A program made the translations under genes and the position numbers. The notes beneath the pieces are model-generated. The model was not told the origin of the DNA. It searched no databases and saw only the letters and a list, made by a program, of their open reading frames with translations. Below are positions 1 to 11,009 of a DNA stretch of 64,000 nt, piece after piece (within the stretch, counting starts at the first letter, position 1; each line of letters begins with the position of its first letter). Source of the stretch: Pegea sp. RAD2-039 (lineage: Eukaryota > Chordata > Thaliacea > Salpida > Salpidae); contig JAQGEQ010000084.1 in NCBI GenBank assembly GCA_034620365.1, positions 434,001-498,000 of the forward strand, written 5' to 3'.

Positions 1-49
1 TGATGGCGTCACGCGCTGATGACGTCATTATAACGCGATTGTAACGCAG

Positions 50-1979
50 ATTTACAAAATTATCGACTTAAGTTTTCTGGATCACAACTTTTCAGCTTAT
101 CAACGTCAACAGGTCGGTGTTTGTTCCCTGATGATGACGTCATCGCTAACAGCGCGCTTTTATTAACTCTAACTAATTTCTAACAAAAATTTTTTTCTAA
201 ATGCTTGCTGATGACGTCATGAACGCGACAGGAGTCAACGACGTCACTTCCGGTCAAGGTATCTGCTTGTGCCACTAACTGCGCGCCCCAATCCATAATT
301 TTCGCGCCCTTCCGCTCATATGACGTCATCAACAGAAATTCGGTTCACATGAAGATGTGACGTCATCAATGATGTCACGGAAGACGAAAGAGTTAGCTGT
401 GATCGATGGAAGAAGAGCACAAAATTGTCAGATCCTGCTCTCAAAGTTGAAGATGTCAAATGAAGAGATTCGGATCGCGATACTCAATTGTGATCAGGTG
501 ACGACCAGACACACCTCTGACGCCCTCATGTGACGTCATCAACGCGTCGTAGAGCGAGTATTTGCAGAAGGATATGTTGGAGCAATTATTAAAGTTTGTT
601 CCAACAAAAGATGAAATCGATTTACTTCAAGAACATCAAAAAGAAGCTTCGAGAATGGCAAAAGCGGATCGATTCCTGCTTGAAATGGGCAGGTAAGTGA
701 TGACGTCATCACCGCCCTTCTGTGCATGACGTCATCTTCTCACAGCATCTTTCACTACGAACAACGACTCGAAGCTCTTTTCTTCAAGAAGAAATTTCAT
801 GAACGACTTTTGTATTTACAACCGAAAGTTGAAGGTGCCGATGACGTCATCGTGAATGTGACGTCATCAGATGTTTGTTGCAGATTTATTAAAAGCTTCC
901 AGGGAAGTAGCAAGCAGCGGGAAGCTACGTAATGTCCTCGAGACGATTTTAGCGATGGGAAATTATATGAATAAAGGTCTAAGAGGAAATGCTTATGGTT
1001 TCAGAGTGTCTAGTCTCAACAAATTAGTTGATACCAAATCCAGTAATAACAGGTGACGTGTTGATGACGTCATACTTGCTGATGACGTCATTTGTGTTGA
1101 TGTTTAGATCGATGACGTTGATGCATTTTCTGTTGCAATTGTTGGAAAAGAAATCTCCGATTTCTGACTCAATAAATCTTTCATCTGATCTTCTCCATGT
1201 GGAATCAGCTGCTAGGATCAAGTGAAAAAGATTCCTCCTCGACCACTCGAACTCACAACTTTCAATTTTCAAAGCTTAAACGAGTTGGAGAAAGACGCGA
1301 GCGTGCTTCGGATAGGATTGCGAAATGTCGAGCGCGAGATCGAAGTCCTTAAGAAGATATCGGATGAAGATCGCGATCCAAAAGATCATTTTATTCCAGT
1401 GATGAGTGATTTTGTGACTGTAGCTTCTCTCAGCTTCGCGCAAATCGATGAAACTCTCACACTCGCCAAAACACAGGTTCGTCACCACTTGATGACGTCA
1501 TTGGGCGCTTATGACGGCATGTTTCGATGCAGTACGAAGCGGTGACCCGATCTTTTAGTGAAGATCCTTCCAAACTTCAACCGGAATCTTTTTTCGGAAT
1601 TTTTAGTGATTTTTTACAAACTTTTGAAAGCGCGCGATGCGAAAATATCGCAAACCGGAAACGGAAACAAGATGAAGAAAGACGCCGTCAAATTGAGATG
1701 CAGGTGCGTTTGTAGAAGGGGCACTTTTGGGGCGTAGAGATTCCTTTTCTTCCATTTCAGAGAGAAGCAGATTTAAAGAAGCGTCGCGCGATGACGAAGC
1801 GAAAACAGTCGGCAACATCCGGTGCTAGAGGAGATGACACAAGAGGTCATTTCGATGATCTTGTATCCGCTCTTCGATCCGGAGAAGTCTTCGATAGTGA
1901 CGTCACTAAGCTTCAGAAACGAAGCCGGCAGCGACGAACTGTAGCGTCATCTAGTGGATTAGATCGTGAACGCGCTTAA
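50..1979 (+). CDS. DAAM: DAAM-type formin, C-terminal half (FH2 + DAD), 5' end outside window
   Basis: Diaphanous-related formin that nucleates and elongates actin downstream of Rho and Wnt/PCP signalling. Exons by splice sites and phase: 50-112, 336-497, 553-692, 746-834, 884-1052, 1108-1221, 1275-1476, 1533-1703, 1761-1979; all phases close, giving about 442 residues. Seen: FSAYQRQQ, then [39 protein letters not shown], the FH2 core [20 protein letters not shown], and [12 protein letters not shown]. The last exon carries the autoregulatory [20 protein letters not shown], followed by the basic cluster KRSRQRR. These stretches match DAAM more closely than DIAPH or FMNL formins. The N-terminal GBD/FH3 and FH1 parts lie upstream of the window. 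Introns of 49-57 bp (one of 223 bp) are rich in TGACGTCA. Confidence 0.95.
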
Positions 1980-2465
1980 GCGTCTTGATGACGTCACTAA
2001 CCAACCAACCAATCACATCTTTCATATAGCAACTTTTCTTTGATTAGCTATTCTTTTTGCTTGGTACAAACATTTCCAAATTTTCCTTTTTCAACCTTGT
2101 CAACTTTCTTCTTTCGTTGTCATGACAACACCAAATTCTCTTTTTCAAATCGCGAAACTATTTTTTTTTGCTTAGAAAGTATTCCGTTAAATAAAATCGA
2201 AAAAATTTATCGCCGTTTCGCTTCACTGACTTTCACCAGTTTCAGGCGCTTCTGGTCAATTTGTTATTGTTTTTAACTTTTGCTGTTTTTCTTGACACTT
2301 TATAAATAACTAATTTTAAATCGACTGAAAAGCGCTTTGAATATTTCAACTTTTATAAATTGTTCGAAAATTTTCAGAAGTCAACAAGCTGAGGAATCCA
2401 TAAAAAAGAATTTATGGTTAAAACTATTTTATTTATATAAAATTAATAAAATTCCTCAGCTAAAA
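1980..2465. other. DAAM 3' UTR and spacer
   Basis: AT-rich tail with one more TGACGTCA at about 1988 and a possible AATAAA-type poly(A) signal near 2189. No further coding sequence is recognised before the tRNA gene. Confidence 0.5.
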
Positions 2466-2538
2466 GCCTCCATAGCTCAGGGGTTAGAGCACTGGTCTTG
2501 TAAACCAGGGGTCGAGAGTTCGATTCTCTCTGGAGGCA
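2466..2538 (+). tRNA. tRNA-Thr (anticodon TGT), copy 1
   Basis: Complete cloverleaf of 73 nt. The acceptor stem GCCTCCA pairs with TGGAGGC, followed by discriminator A. The anticodon stem CTGGT/ACCAG encloses loop CTTGTAA with anticodon TGT. The T-arm contains GTTCGATTC (B box) and the D-arm TAGCTCAGGGGTTAGAGC (A box). No intron. A TTTTT Pol III terminator follows at 2542-2546. Confidence 0.95.
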
Positions 2539-2745
2539 TTCTTTTTATTTTAGGATTTTATTTAGTTTGAATTACATTCTAAATTTTCGTGAATTTTTAA
2601 AACTACTAAAGCTGTTAAGTAAAAAAGTAAATAAAACATTGATTTATCAAACTACTTAAAAATGAATTTCCTATGAATGCCGCTTATTTCTTGAACTTTT
2701 TGGAAATTAACTATCATTTTATTAATGTTTAAAGCAAAACTCAAC

Positions 2746-2818
2746 TGCCTCCAGAGAGAATCGAACTCTCGACCCCTGGTTTACAAGACCAGTGCTCTAA
2801 CCCCTGAGCTATGGAGGC
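2746..2818 (-). tRNA. tRNA-Thr (anticodon TGT), copy 2, inverted
   Basis: The reverse complement is base-for-base identical to the copy at 2466-2538 over all 73 nt, so the two genes converge with about 207 bp between them. A TTTT run follows its 3' end on the minus strand. The flanks differ, so this is either a duplicated gene or a gene homogenised by conversion. Confidence 0.95.
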
Positions 2819-3087
2819 TGATATTCTTGTTGATTACATTATAAAAAATTTTGTGGAAGTCAGTTTGTTGTTATTTTGTCAAGTGCTTTCTTTTGTCAAA
2901 TTCAGTAACTTCAAAATCAGTTTGTATAAAATCGTGGATTGAAAAATTTCAAGAAATTTTGTAGTAAATTAAAGAATTTTATAATTATATTTTGATCTAA
3001 AAGCCACTATTGAAACGTAAAAACAAATCGCGGAAAGTTGTACTTGGAAATTTAAATGAGGAAATTAATTAGAAGTTTTATATTAAA

Positions 3088-3290
3088 ATCACTCAGATCA
3101 GATCTCCTCCCTCCACCTCTCATTACAGAAAGACAGAACAGTCATCATGATGTAAGATCAAAAGATCCTCCATCAACCTTCCTGCTCAGAAGGAGATCCC
3201 AATCCTCATCATCGTGATTGGTCTGCCGCCATAATTAAATGACATGGTCAAGATACATCCTTTAGAAATGATCCCTAAAAGTATGATCTT
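3088..3290 (-). ncRNA. U3 snoRNA (SNORD3), copy 1
   Basis: Box C/D RNA needed for cleavage of the pre-rRNA 5' ETS in the SSU processome. Read on the minus strand it starts AAGATCATACTTTTAGGGAT, the conserved U3 5' domain with boxes GAC/A' and A. It then has ACGATGATGAGG (box C'), CTGAGCAGGAAG (box B), CATGATGAC (box C) and ends ATCTGAGTGA (box D). Length about 203 nt, close to animal U3. It differs from the copy at 4977-5179 at three positions, all in the 3' domain. On the minus strand a run of four T follows directly. Confidence 0.9.
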
Positions 3291-3313
3291 AACTAAATCT
3301 CTCAGTACGACGC

Positions 3314-3348
3314 ATTATATTTAAAAACATAAGTTTAAGGTTTGTGGG
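3314..3348 (-). promoter_or_regulatory. U3 copy 1 promoter: PSE-like element and TATA box
   Basis: On the minus strand, CCCACAAACCTTAAACT lies at 3332-3348 (-58 to -42 from the U3 5' end) and AAATATAAT at 3314-3322 (about -32 to -24). The other U3 gene has the same two elements at the same spacing although the surrounding sequence differs. This supports a proximal sequence element plus TATA box. A TGACGTCA sits further upstream at about 3356. Confidence 0.65.
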
Positions 3349-3880
3349 TACTCGTGACGTCATAAGTTTTATTTGTACATTTTTATTTTATAGAATATAA
3401 CTTAGAAGTGAACATTGATTTATTGAAATAAACAGATTGATTATCAAACAATTAATTAATAAATAAAATTAAGTTAACAAATTGTATGTAGAGTTTATTT
3501 TTCAAGCAGCTGATATAAGGATAGAAAAGATTTTTTCAAATATAAAAACACTTTAGGTGAAATTACAAAGTAGGAGAGATTTAAAACCGACTTTTCATGA
3601 TCATAAATTTGGTTTATTGATAATAGGAAAGTATCTAGTTTCAAATTACAAAAAATGTTGGAAAAATTGCTGGTTCGTAGATTTTTTGTCAAATTTCAAT
3701 TTTGTGGTAATTGGTAAAGCAAAAAAGATGAAAGCTTTTCAGTAATTTTTGGATCCGGTTTCTATTTAGATGAGAGTATTTTATGGTCATGTAGAGGATT
3801 TGTGAGATCTTAGTTAAGTGGTTTTGATAATATAAAGCTCAACAATTTTCATGTTTAGTTGAGAAAGAAGTTTTCAAAAA

Positions 3881-3985
3881 GTGTTTCCAAACAGAATTTT
3901 AGTGTTTCAAAACAGATTTTCAGTGTTTCAAAACAGATTTTCAGTGTTTCAAAACAGATTTTCAGTGTTTCAAAACAGATTTTTC
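3881..3985 (+). repeat. 21-bp tandem repeat, five units
   Basis: Unit GTGTTTCAAAACAGATTTTC plus A repeats with exact 21-bp period from 3881, 3902, 3923, 3944 and 3965. The first unit is slightly diverged and the last partial. The frame that runs into the ATG at 4036 is open across it and reads SVSKQIF per unit. It could be 5' UTR or an N-terminal coding extension: a splice acceptor at 3857-3858 precedes the open stretch and no ATG lies in it. Confidence 0.8.
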
Positions 3986-4035
3986 CAGATAAATTGCATT
4001 TTTCAACTTTAAATGAAATTTTCTTGAAATTTAAG

Positions 4036-4672
4036 ATGGAACCTCAAAACTTCTCTCAACATCTATTCCTGGATGAATATGATGCAGACCGATTCTTCAA
4101 ATTAACTGATCAATATTTCAGCATCAGCGAGTCTGAAATCTATGAATGTCAGTGACGTCATCAATGACTTCATCAGATAATCAACTTTAAGTTTGTAGAT
4201 GAGAATATCCCGAAATTTCCCTGGCAGGTTGGTGATTTGTGTTATACTCCCAACATCATCACCCAGGAGGTGGAAGAAGCTCGCATACTTTCCTTATATA
4301 GTGATGACGTCATGATTCAGTTTCGCGATTCGAGTGTTTATCATCGGATGTCTCGCGGACTGAATCCAATTCTCGATTTTAGTCTGATTGAGGAAGACCT
4401 TCGGGACTTCTACTCAAAAAGAGTCCATGAGTGGATAACAGAGTGTGCTGAGGTCCATCGGCGAAATAGCGAGCTCGAAAAACTCGAGAACGAGCGCGTT
4501 AAAGGTGATGACGTAGTGTTGATGACGTCATCGTTAGATTTTTGTTGCAGAAAAGTTTTACAAGAAGTATGCTGCTTTTGAGTCCAGTCCGTCATCAGGG
4601 TCTTCAGATTCCTCAGAAGATGAAGATCAGCGGGAAGATCAACGGGAAGATCAACGGGAAGAATGCTTTTAG
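4036..4672 (+). CDS. small protein with Tudor-like domain, not assigned to a family
   Basis: Exons 4036-4147, 4199-4504 and 4551-4672; phases close and give about 179 residues from the ATG at 4036. An open in-frame extension reaches back to 3859. Centre: FPWQVGDLCYTPN followed by VEEARILSLYSDDVMIQF (near residues 42-75). This has the shape of an SMN/SPF30-type Tudor barrel (W-x-V-G-D-x-C start, then strands), but the match is weak. A charged helical stretch follows, then a Ser/Asp/Glu-rich tail with three EDQR repeats. It lies between the two divergent U3 genes. Function unknown; Tudor domains in general bind methylated Arg/Lys. AATAAA near 4722 may be its poly(A) signal. Confidence 0.6.
4616..4662 (+). 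repeat. 12-bp coding tandem repeat
   Basis: GAAGATCAACGG-type units, three full plus partial, encode EDQR repeats in the acidic tail of the Tudor-like protein. Recent slippage expansion is likely. Confidence 0.75.
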
Positions 4673-4918
4673 AATTCTGCTTCAAAATTTTTGTGAATTT
4701 TATTGTTTAGTTTGAAAACTTGAAATAAATTTAATTTTTGTTGAAACTTCTGTTTACTTGTCGAAAGATATTTTTAGTTTAAATGTTATTCTGTTATCGG
4801 CTGTTAGAAAGCAAATAATTAAATTCAGAGAAATATAATTTTGTAAAATGTTCATTAAAAGGTAGAAGGTATTTTGTAAAATGATGATAAGCAACGCGAA
4901 AAAGTTGCTACTTTTCCG

Positions 4919-4952
4919 CCCACAAACACTAAACTGTAAAAACTTTATATAA
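4919..4952 (+). promoter_or_regulatory. U3 copy 2 promoter: PSE-like element and TATA box
   Basis: CCCACAAACACTAAACT at 4919-4935 (-58 to -42) matches the copy-1 element at 15 of 17 positions. TTTATATAA at 4944-4952 (-33 to -25) is a clear TATA box. The spacing is the same in both U3 genes. Confidence 0.65.
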
Positions 4953-4976
4953 AGCATCGAGGCTTGCTGAAATATT

Positions 4977-5179
4977 AAGATCATACTTTTAGGGATCATT
5001 TCTAAAGGATGTATCTTGACCATGTCATTTAATTATGGCGGCAGACCAATCACGATGATGAGGATTGGGATCTCCTTCTGAGCAGGAAGGTTGATGGAGG
5101 ATCTTTTGATCTTACATCATGATGACTGTTCTATCTTTCTATAATGAGAGGTGGAGGGAGGAGATCCGATCTGAGTGAT
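4977..5179 (+). ncRNA. U3 snoRNA (SNORD3), copy 2
   Basis: Same RNA as the minus-strand copy at 3088-3290, with box C' at about 5052-5063, box B at about 5078-5089, box C at about 5120-5126 and box D CTGA at 5171-5174. It differs at three sites near the 3' end. Seven T follow directly (5179-5185), which would serve as a Pol III terminator. The two U3 genes diverge from a shared 1.7-kb spacer holding one protein gene. Confidence 0.92.
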
Positions 5180-5185
5180 TTTTTT

Positions 5186-5571
5186 AATCCATAATGAACT
5201 GAGTTATTGTAGACGTATGAATTGCTGCTTGCGTTATCAATATTATTGTGATATTTAAGAGCTTTATCTTAGCGATAATGAAATTACGTCATCGCAACTA
5301 CGATTTTGTGTTGCCTGTAGCTACTAATACTACAACAATCTTTTATGATTTATTTTTGAAAGTAGAGAAGAAATTGAAATGAAAAAAAACAAGTTTTAGT
5401 AAAATGTGAACATAAAAATAATAGAGTGAGTGAAATAAGTTAAAGAAGAGAGTGAATATACAATATTCACAATAAAAATTTTTACCACAATAATGCAAAA
5501 GTTAAAATCAGCCAAGCGGAACCATATAAGCAACAACAGAGCTCATGCTGTCAAATGAAATTGTATATAAT
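5186..5571. other. spacer between U3 and the 3' end of Rab28
   Basis: AT-rich, presumably including the Rab28 3' UTR on the minus strand. No other feature recognised. Confidence 0.4.
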
Positions 5572-6711
5572 CTATTGGATGTTGCAGATGCTACTCTTCT
5601 GCTTTTTACGAGGTCTCACTTGCATGGTTTTGACAGGTTTAGTGGCAGGTAGCTCGGCTGTTACAACTTTCTGTAAATTTCAATAACTTTACAAATTTGA
5701 AGAAAGATTCAACTTTAACTGACTTTATCTGCTTCTAACTCGAGTTGTGTCAATGGAACTTTTAATATTTCAGCTGCAAATTTCTTGAATGAAATAGTCA
5801 CCTAGACAACAAAATGGTTACTTTTAAAAATGGCCTGAAAACCAAACTTACCGAATCACCTGTCTTAGCTGAAACAACGTGACTAGACATCAGATGTTTA
5901 GAAGCATAAAGCTCATGAGTCATCTTTGAAACTGCGCGCATATGTTCAAGATCACCTTCCCAAAAATTTCAGTGACATCACTACAAAATTTTGTCGAATA
6001 GTTCTAACTCAATACCTTTATTAGCTACAAGTGCAAATTTAGCTTTTTTCTTTGAACTGAATTTCTTCACATACATCAGCCAGTCCTCAATATCCTCAAA
6101 ACTTTGGTAATTTGTCATATCATACACAAATAAAACACCCTAAAAGAAAACTCAAAATTTTGCAAACCTTTTTTTGAGTAATCAAGATTTCGTTTGAAAG
6201 AAAAAATTATGAATTATTAAAAAAAAAATTTAAAGTGAAATTAGCTTTAAAGTAGATTCGTAAACTTACATCAGCTCCGTAAATATATTTGTCTAACATC
6301 TTCCCTCCTAAAGTTTGACCTCCTATATCCCAGATTTGAAGAGTTACATTCTCTTTACCTGAAAACATTTTTTATGAAGATGTTTTTTGAACTTCAAATT
6401 CTCTTATCAATGAACCTGGAAGCTTAATTCTCTTCAAAAAGAAATCTAGGCCAATTGTTTGATCGTATTCTTTATCAAATTGATTTTGAGTATATTTTGT
6501 AACTAATGATGTCTGAACAAATAAAAGAACTTAAATAATTTTTAATGTTTACCAATTGTTTCATAATTTCAATAACAATAAATTCAATAAATACAAAAAA
6601 ATTTGTTATCAGAAAACTATTTATAATAAATTTAATTACTTTTCCACAAGCACCGTCTCCAACTACAACCAATTTCAACTGAATTTCTTTTTCTTCTTCA
6701 GAATCAGACAT
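5572..6711 (-). CDS. RAB28: Rab28 small GTPase
   Basis: Divergent Rab GTPase linked in other animals to cilia and endosome-lysosome trafficking. Minus-strand exons 6640-6711, 6416-6512, 6270-6358, 6016-6139, 5852-5955, 5724-5801 and 5572-5670; all phases close, giving 220 residues against about 221 in human. Seen: start [21 protein letters not shown]-loop GDGACGKT, switch I region [15 protein letters not shown], the Rab28-specific switch [23 protein letters not shown]4 ANKGD, G5 SAKTGDS. It ends CNIQ, a CaaX-type prenylation box as in Rab28 and unlike the double cysteine of most Rabs. AT-rich gene without TGACGTCA. Confidence 0.95.
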
Positions 6712-9700
6712 TTAATTTCTTCTTAATCCAAAACCTTTTAATTTAAAGTTTATTTTATTTTCATAGAAAATTTAAGAACCAAACTAATTAATTTGAACAA
6801 TTATTTTCATTTCTACCAACTAACAACATTTTTCTTAAGAAATTAATTATTTCAAAGTTCAATGCTTTATAATTATTAGCTAACTGCTATACTAAAAAGA
6901 TAAATACTTATTTTATGTTTGAAATACAAAAAATTGGTTAATAAAAACAAAGTAATAAAAACATTACTTTAATAAAATATATCAAATTTAAGTCAATTAT
7001 CTTATACCAATGTAAAGTTAATATAAGAATATAGCTTAGAGGAAAACATATTGCTTTATTACTGACATCTGATAACAAATTAGATAAAACTAAAAATCAA
7101 AAATTTATAGATGAAAGAAAACTACTTTTTTCATAAATAAAACAACTAAAGCTTCAAATATTTAATAACAAGTAAATTAATTTAGCTTTATAATTAAGTT
7201 GAATTCTCCAGAGTTTTCCATTACAAAAAAGTTAGAGATCAAATTAATTTATCTTAAAAAGCATTTTTCGAATTTTTTTGAAATTTTTCAAAAAACCTGC
7301 TGAATTTTCAAACTATTTTCGAAATGTTTGACTTAAATTTTATAACTCCATGGATATGAGCTAAACAACAAATTTGTACTTTTATAATAATGGCTTAGCT
7401 TAATTAACAGTTTTATTAATATCTCAATATATATTTCTAGTTATTAAGTATAAGTAAAATTACCATAAGTTTAATTAAACAGATTCATAATTAATTTAAA
7501 ATCATTATTAGGTACTGTTGATAATCGAACCTGTCAAAAATTTTCATGCCGGTATAAATCAACAAATCTAACAGATTTAGTTAATTGTATGTTTTCACTT
7601 TCTAGTTTTAACAACTATGTGACTACATTTTACTATTAAAAGTTTTATTTTGTGAATAGCATAAAAGGTGTTATAACAAACATATTACGTTTGTTTTGAT
7701 TGTATTTTATGCATAAGATCGAATATTTATTTATAAAAGTAAAAAATTAAAAAGATGAACATTATTTTAGAAATCAAAAATTAAGTTACATTATCTGTCT
7801 CTTAAAATCTTAAATGCAATCACAAATCAATGATGTCTATCTTTGATAAAATCAAAAGCTAAGTAATTCATATAAAATTATAATTTTCAGTAATTAATTT
7901 TAAATAGTACTTAGACGATATAAATTCTTGTTATAAAATTATGAAAAGGCTAATTTATTAAAAAAAAAATTTTTAATAAAAATTTAGTTTAAAACCCAAT
8001 AAAACAGAGTTTTCAAATAATAAAATTTACAAAACTATACATATATTTTTTCTTTTCGATTATGAGTTAGAGATCTTTCTGACTTTTTTCAAAACCAATT
8101 AAACTATAATATATAGCTGTTAGCAATCTTAAACTACATTAAAAAAACTAAGAAAAAAATTAAAACTCTGTTAATTTAAAAAAAAAAACTATAAAGTATA
8201 TTCTATAATCGTAGTTGACATAAATATTAAATTATTTAAATTCGAATATTGTAATCATAATAACTTAACATAATAACTTTTAGAAGACTTATATAAATAA
8301 GATTACCGAAAACAATTTCTTTAACTTAGTTGTCATCAAGCAAACCATCAACCTATAAAGTTGCATTTGAACCTTTTGAATATACATGTTATTGATACTA
8401 ATTAATATAATTTTTGCTTTTTTAGTTTATATAATTTATCACTCGACTAGTATTAATAATTTTTGCAATAAATAAATCTTTAAAAAGTCCCAAGAGAAAA
8501 ATATTTTTCAATTAAATCTTGTTGTATAGATCTTTCTGTGTGTTTTTTAAATATTATAACTTAATTTAGAAAGCTACTGAAGGTCTTAAGGTGCTTTCGG
8601 CTACTAAATACAAAAGGATGACATTTTTACGGCTGTCCAAGATTTTTTATATGTAAATTTAATTCGTATAACTTTACTGCTATTGAATTAAATTTTATAG
8701 AGCAATTTTTTTCTTACTTGTTTGATAAATATTTGTTAAAATTAAATCAATCAAAGATTTAAAATACTTTCTCGTCTTATGAAAGCAATATACTAGAAGG
8801 CATCTTGAACTGATTTATGTACAAAGTTGAAAGAAAAGAGAAAACAAATCTATTTGCTCGTATGAAAATGTTTTGAATAAAAACATCTAACTTACATAAG
8901 CTAATAAGTTTTAAAAATTTATGTAATTAATTTTAAAATGTGACAAAAAACTGTCAACTCAAAATTTCAACTCTTAGTGTTGCTTTGATTTTAAATTAAT
9001 CTTCATTATATATTTTATTTTTGTACATCTCATTTTATGAAGATTTTAGCCAAAAACTATATCAAAGCTAATTCTAGGTAACACTCATTACAACTTTCAA
9101 AATAATTAAAACAAAAGTTTATATTAGTTAATTTATTGTATGAATGACGAACTAATTTATCATTTTGGCATGTTTGTATTTAAAATACCCTAAACCAAAA
9201 CTTAAATGCAAATCAATATTTTGAAAAAGATTTTAATTTGTTCAACATTATTCTTAATATTTTTTGAACAAGAGTGATAAAGTTTTCTGGAACTTAGAGG
9301 TATTTCTTACTCCACTCTAGATGTAAACAAACAAGTAGAAAGAGTTTTCCTAAATATTATTTTTATTAACTCAATTTTACCACACAATTTTGGTTTTTAA
9401 GTACATAATACACTATAAAAAAGGCATCAATTATTCATAAGTTTAAAAAAGCATTAAAATATTCAAAGATTTTTTTTCTTATGAATCATGTGACGTTATT
9501 AACTTTATTTTTTTCTTATTCAATTGATTATTTATCGATGAACTGGTTGAAGAGTCTCCACCCAAAATTTGCTGTCAAAAACTTCTTCTTTTTGCTATCT
9601 CTATCTGCAACATTTTCTATTTGTTGCTTTTTCCTCGCTTTACTACTTTTGACTTTAGAATCATTCATTTCTCGTCTGTTTTCTTGTGACTAATCAATTT

Positions 9701-11009
9701 TTTTATATGGCTTGTTACTTTGTGATATATCAATAAAAGAAATTAATTTAGTTGGATGTGTTGCTATTGTTTCTTATTATAATGTATTTTCTTAGACAAA
9801 CTAAAATCAATTTAATGATAATCTGCAATTAATTAATAAAATTTCCTAATTTAGCTAATGTAATTCAAAATTAGTAAATTTAATTAGTAAAATGTGCTAT
9901 AAACAAAAGAAACTTTATTATTTCAAATTATTATTCTAACTTAATAGATACTTTTTGTGAGAATGTGTTAGTGGGAGGTGCTCTCTTCAGGCACCCTCCT
10001 TTGCATCTATTGAAATAAACAGATAAATAATGATGGTTTTGAAACACATCTTATGTGATAATAGAACTCATAATCTTTTTAAGTTTTATTTTTTGTAGTT
10101 CATATTGTTTTAAACTATTTTAAAAGCTTGAAACTTTTATATTTGTAACCTTTTGATGGATTGTTTTGTTTTTAACTTCATTTCGTATAAAATTTGACAT
10201 CTGAAAAGTAATTATAGAAATGATTTTTACCAATGATAATTATTTCTTTTAGGTGTTGACTGTCTAAAGTTTTACAAATTCAATGGACAAAAAACCTGAG
10301 TATCTTTGAATTTAGAGCTAAGTCAGGTATTGATGGAAGGGAAACTGTTTATAATTTGAAATTTCTGTTTTAGACTGCCTCAATGCAGTTATAGCAAAGA
10401 CAACTTAAGAACTCAAAAAAAGAAAAATTCCTGCTTGGTGTGTTAAAATAGAACTATAGAAAAAAGTTACTTAAGGTACTCACCAAATTGCCATTAAATA
10501 AACTATCTTATTTGGTTGACAAATTCACTTATTTGAATGTTTAATACAAATAGTAGATTTTTTAAAATCAAAAAGTATTTAAAAAATTATTGAATGGTTT
10601 GGGTAAAAGGTTGATGAATTTATTGTTTTATTTCAAATCTTTATAAATGAAAACTGTTGTAGGTAGAAATTACTTTACATGTAGAGGTGACACATCAACC
10701 TAGTCTGATAAATATTCTGTTATCCTAATGTTACTACTATTTGATTGAAATCTTTTAGTAATCGATTGACAAACTAATATTTAAATTGAATTATGTTTAT
10801 TTATATTTTAGATACTAAAGAAATTAAACGGTTCCATTTAAAATTCCTAAGATGTACAATCTATTTAAATCAACTGGTTTTTCATTTCCAGAAAGTGCTA
10901 AGAACTGGAGATTATTTGGTCAAGTTAGTTGATAAAAATAATTTGTTTCAACTTTGCTGTGCAATTTGTTACCAGTAAGTTTGATTAATAGAGTTTTCTT
11001 GCTTCCCAG
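6712..11009. other. AT-rich intergenic stretch
   Basis: No gene recognised. It holds a 70-codon hydrophobic open frame at 9481-9693 (+), which has no recognisable family and is probably chance. It also holds a GC-rich hairpin at about 9970-10005. The stretch 10793-10978 contains a short open frame but cannot be joined in phase to the FASTK-family exons downstream. Confidence 0.5.
9970..10005 (+). other. GC-rich hairpin in AT desert
   Basis: GGGAGGTGC and GCACCCTCC around the loop TCTCTTCAG form a 9-bp stem with one mismatch. Further weak pairs flank it. It may be a structured RNA or just a palindrome. No known family recognised. Confidence 0.3.

Noticed and set aside
2337-2570. 77-codon open frame across the tRNA-Thr gene
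   Set aside because: Chance reading through a tRNA gene.
4754-5023. 89-codon minus-strand open frame
   Set aside because: It overlaps the U3 snoRNA and its promoter; no protein family signal.
3088-5179. Inverted repeats as terminal repeats of a DNA transposon
   Set aside because: The arms carry every U3 box in order and snRNA-type promoters, so they are RNA genes; no target duplication or transposase.
9481-9693. 70-residue hydrophobic plus-strand open frame
   Set aside because: TTT/TTA-rich composition gives hydrophobic frames by chance; no homologue recognised and no splice context.
10793-10978. 61-codon frame as first exon of the FASTK-family gene
   Set aside because: Its donor leaves a phase that runs into a stop in the next exon at 11010; kept only as a note on the unresolved 5' end.
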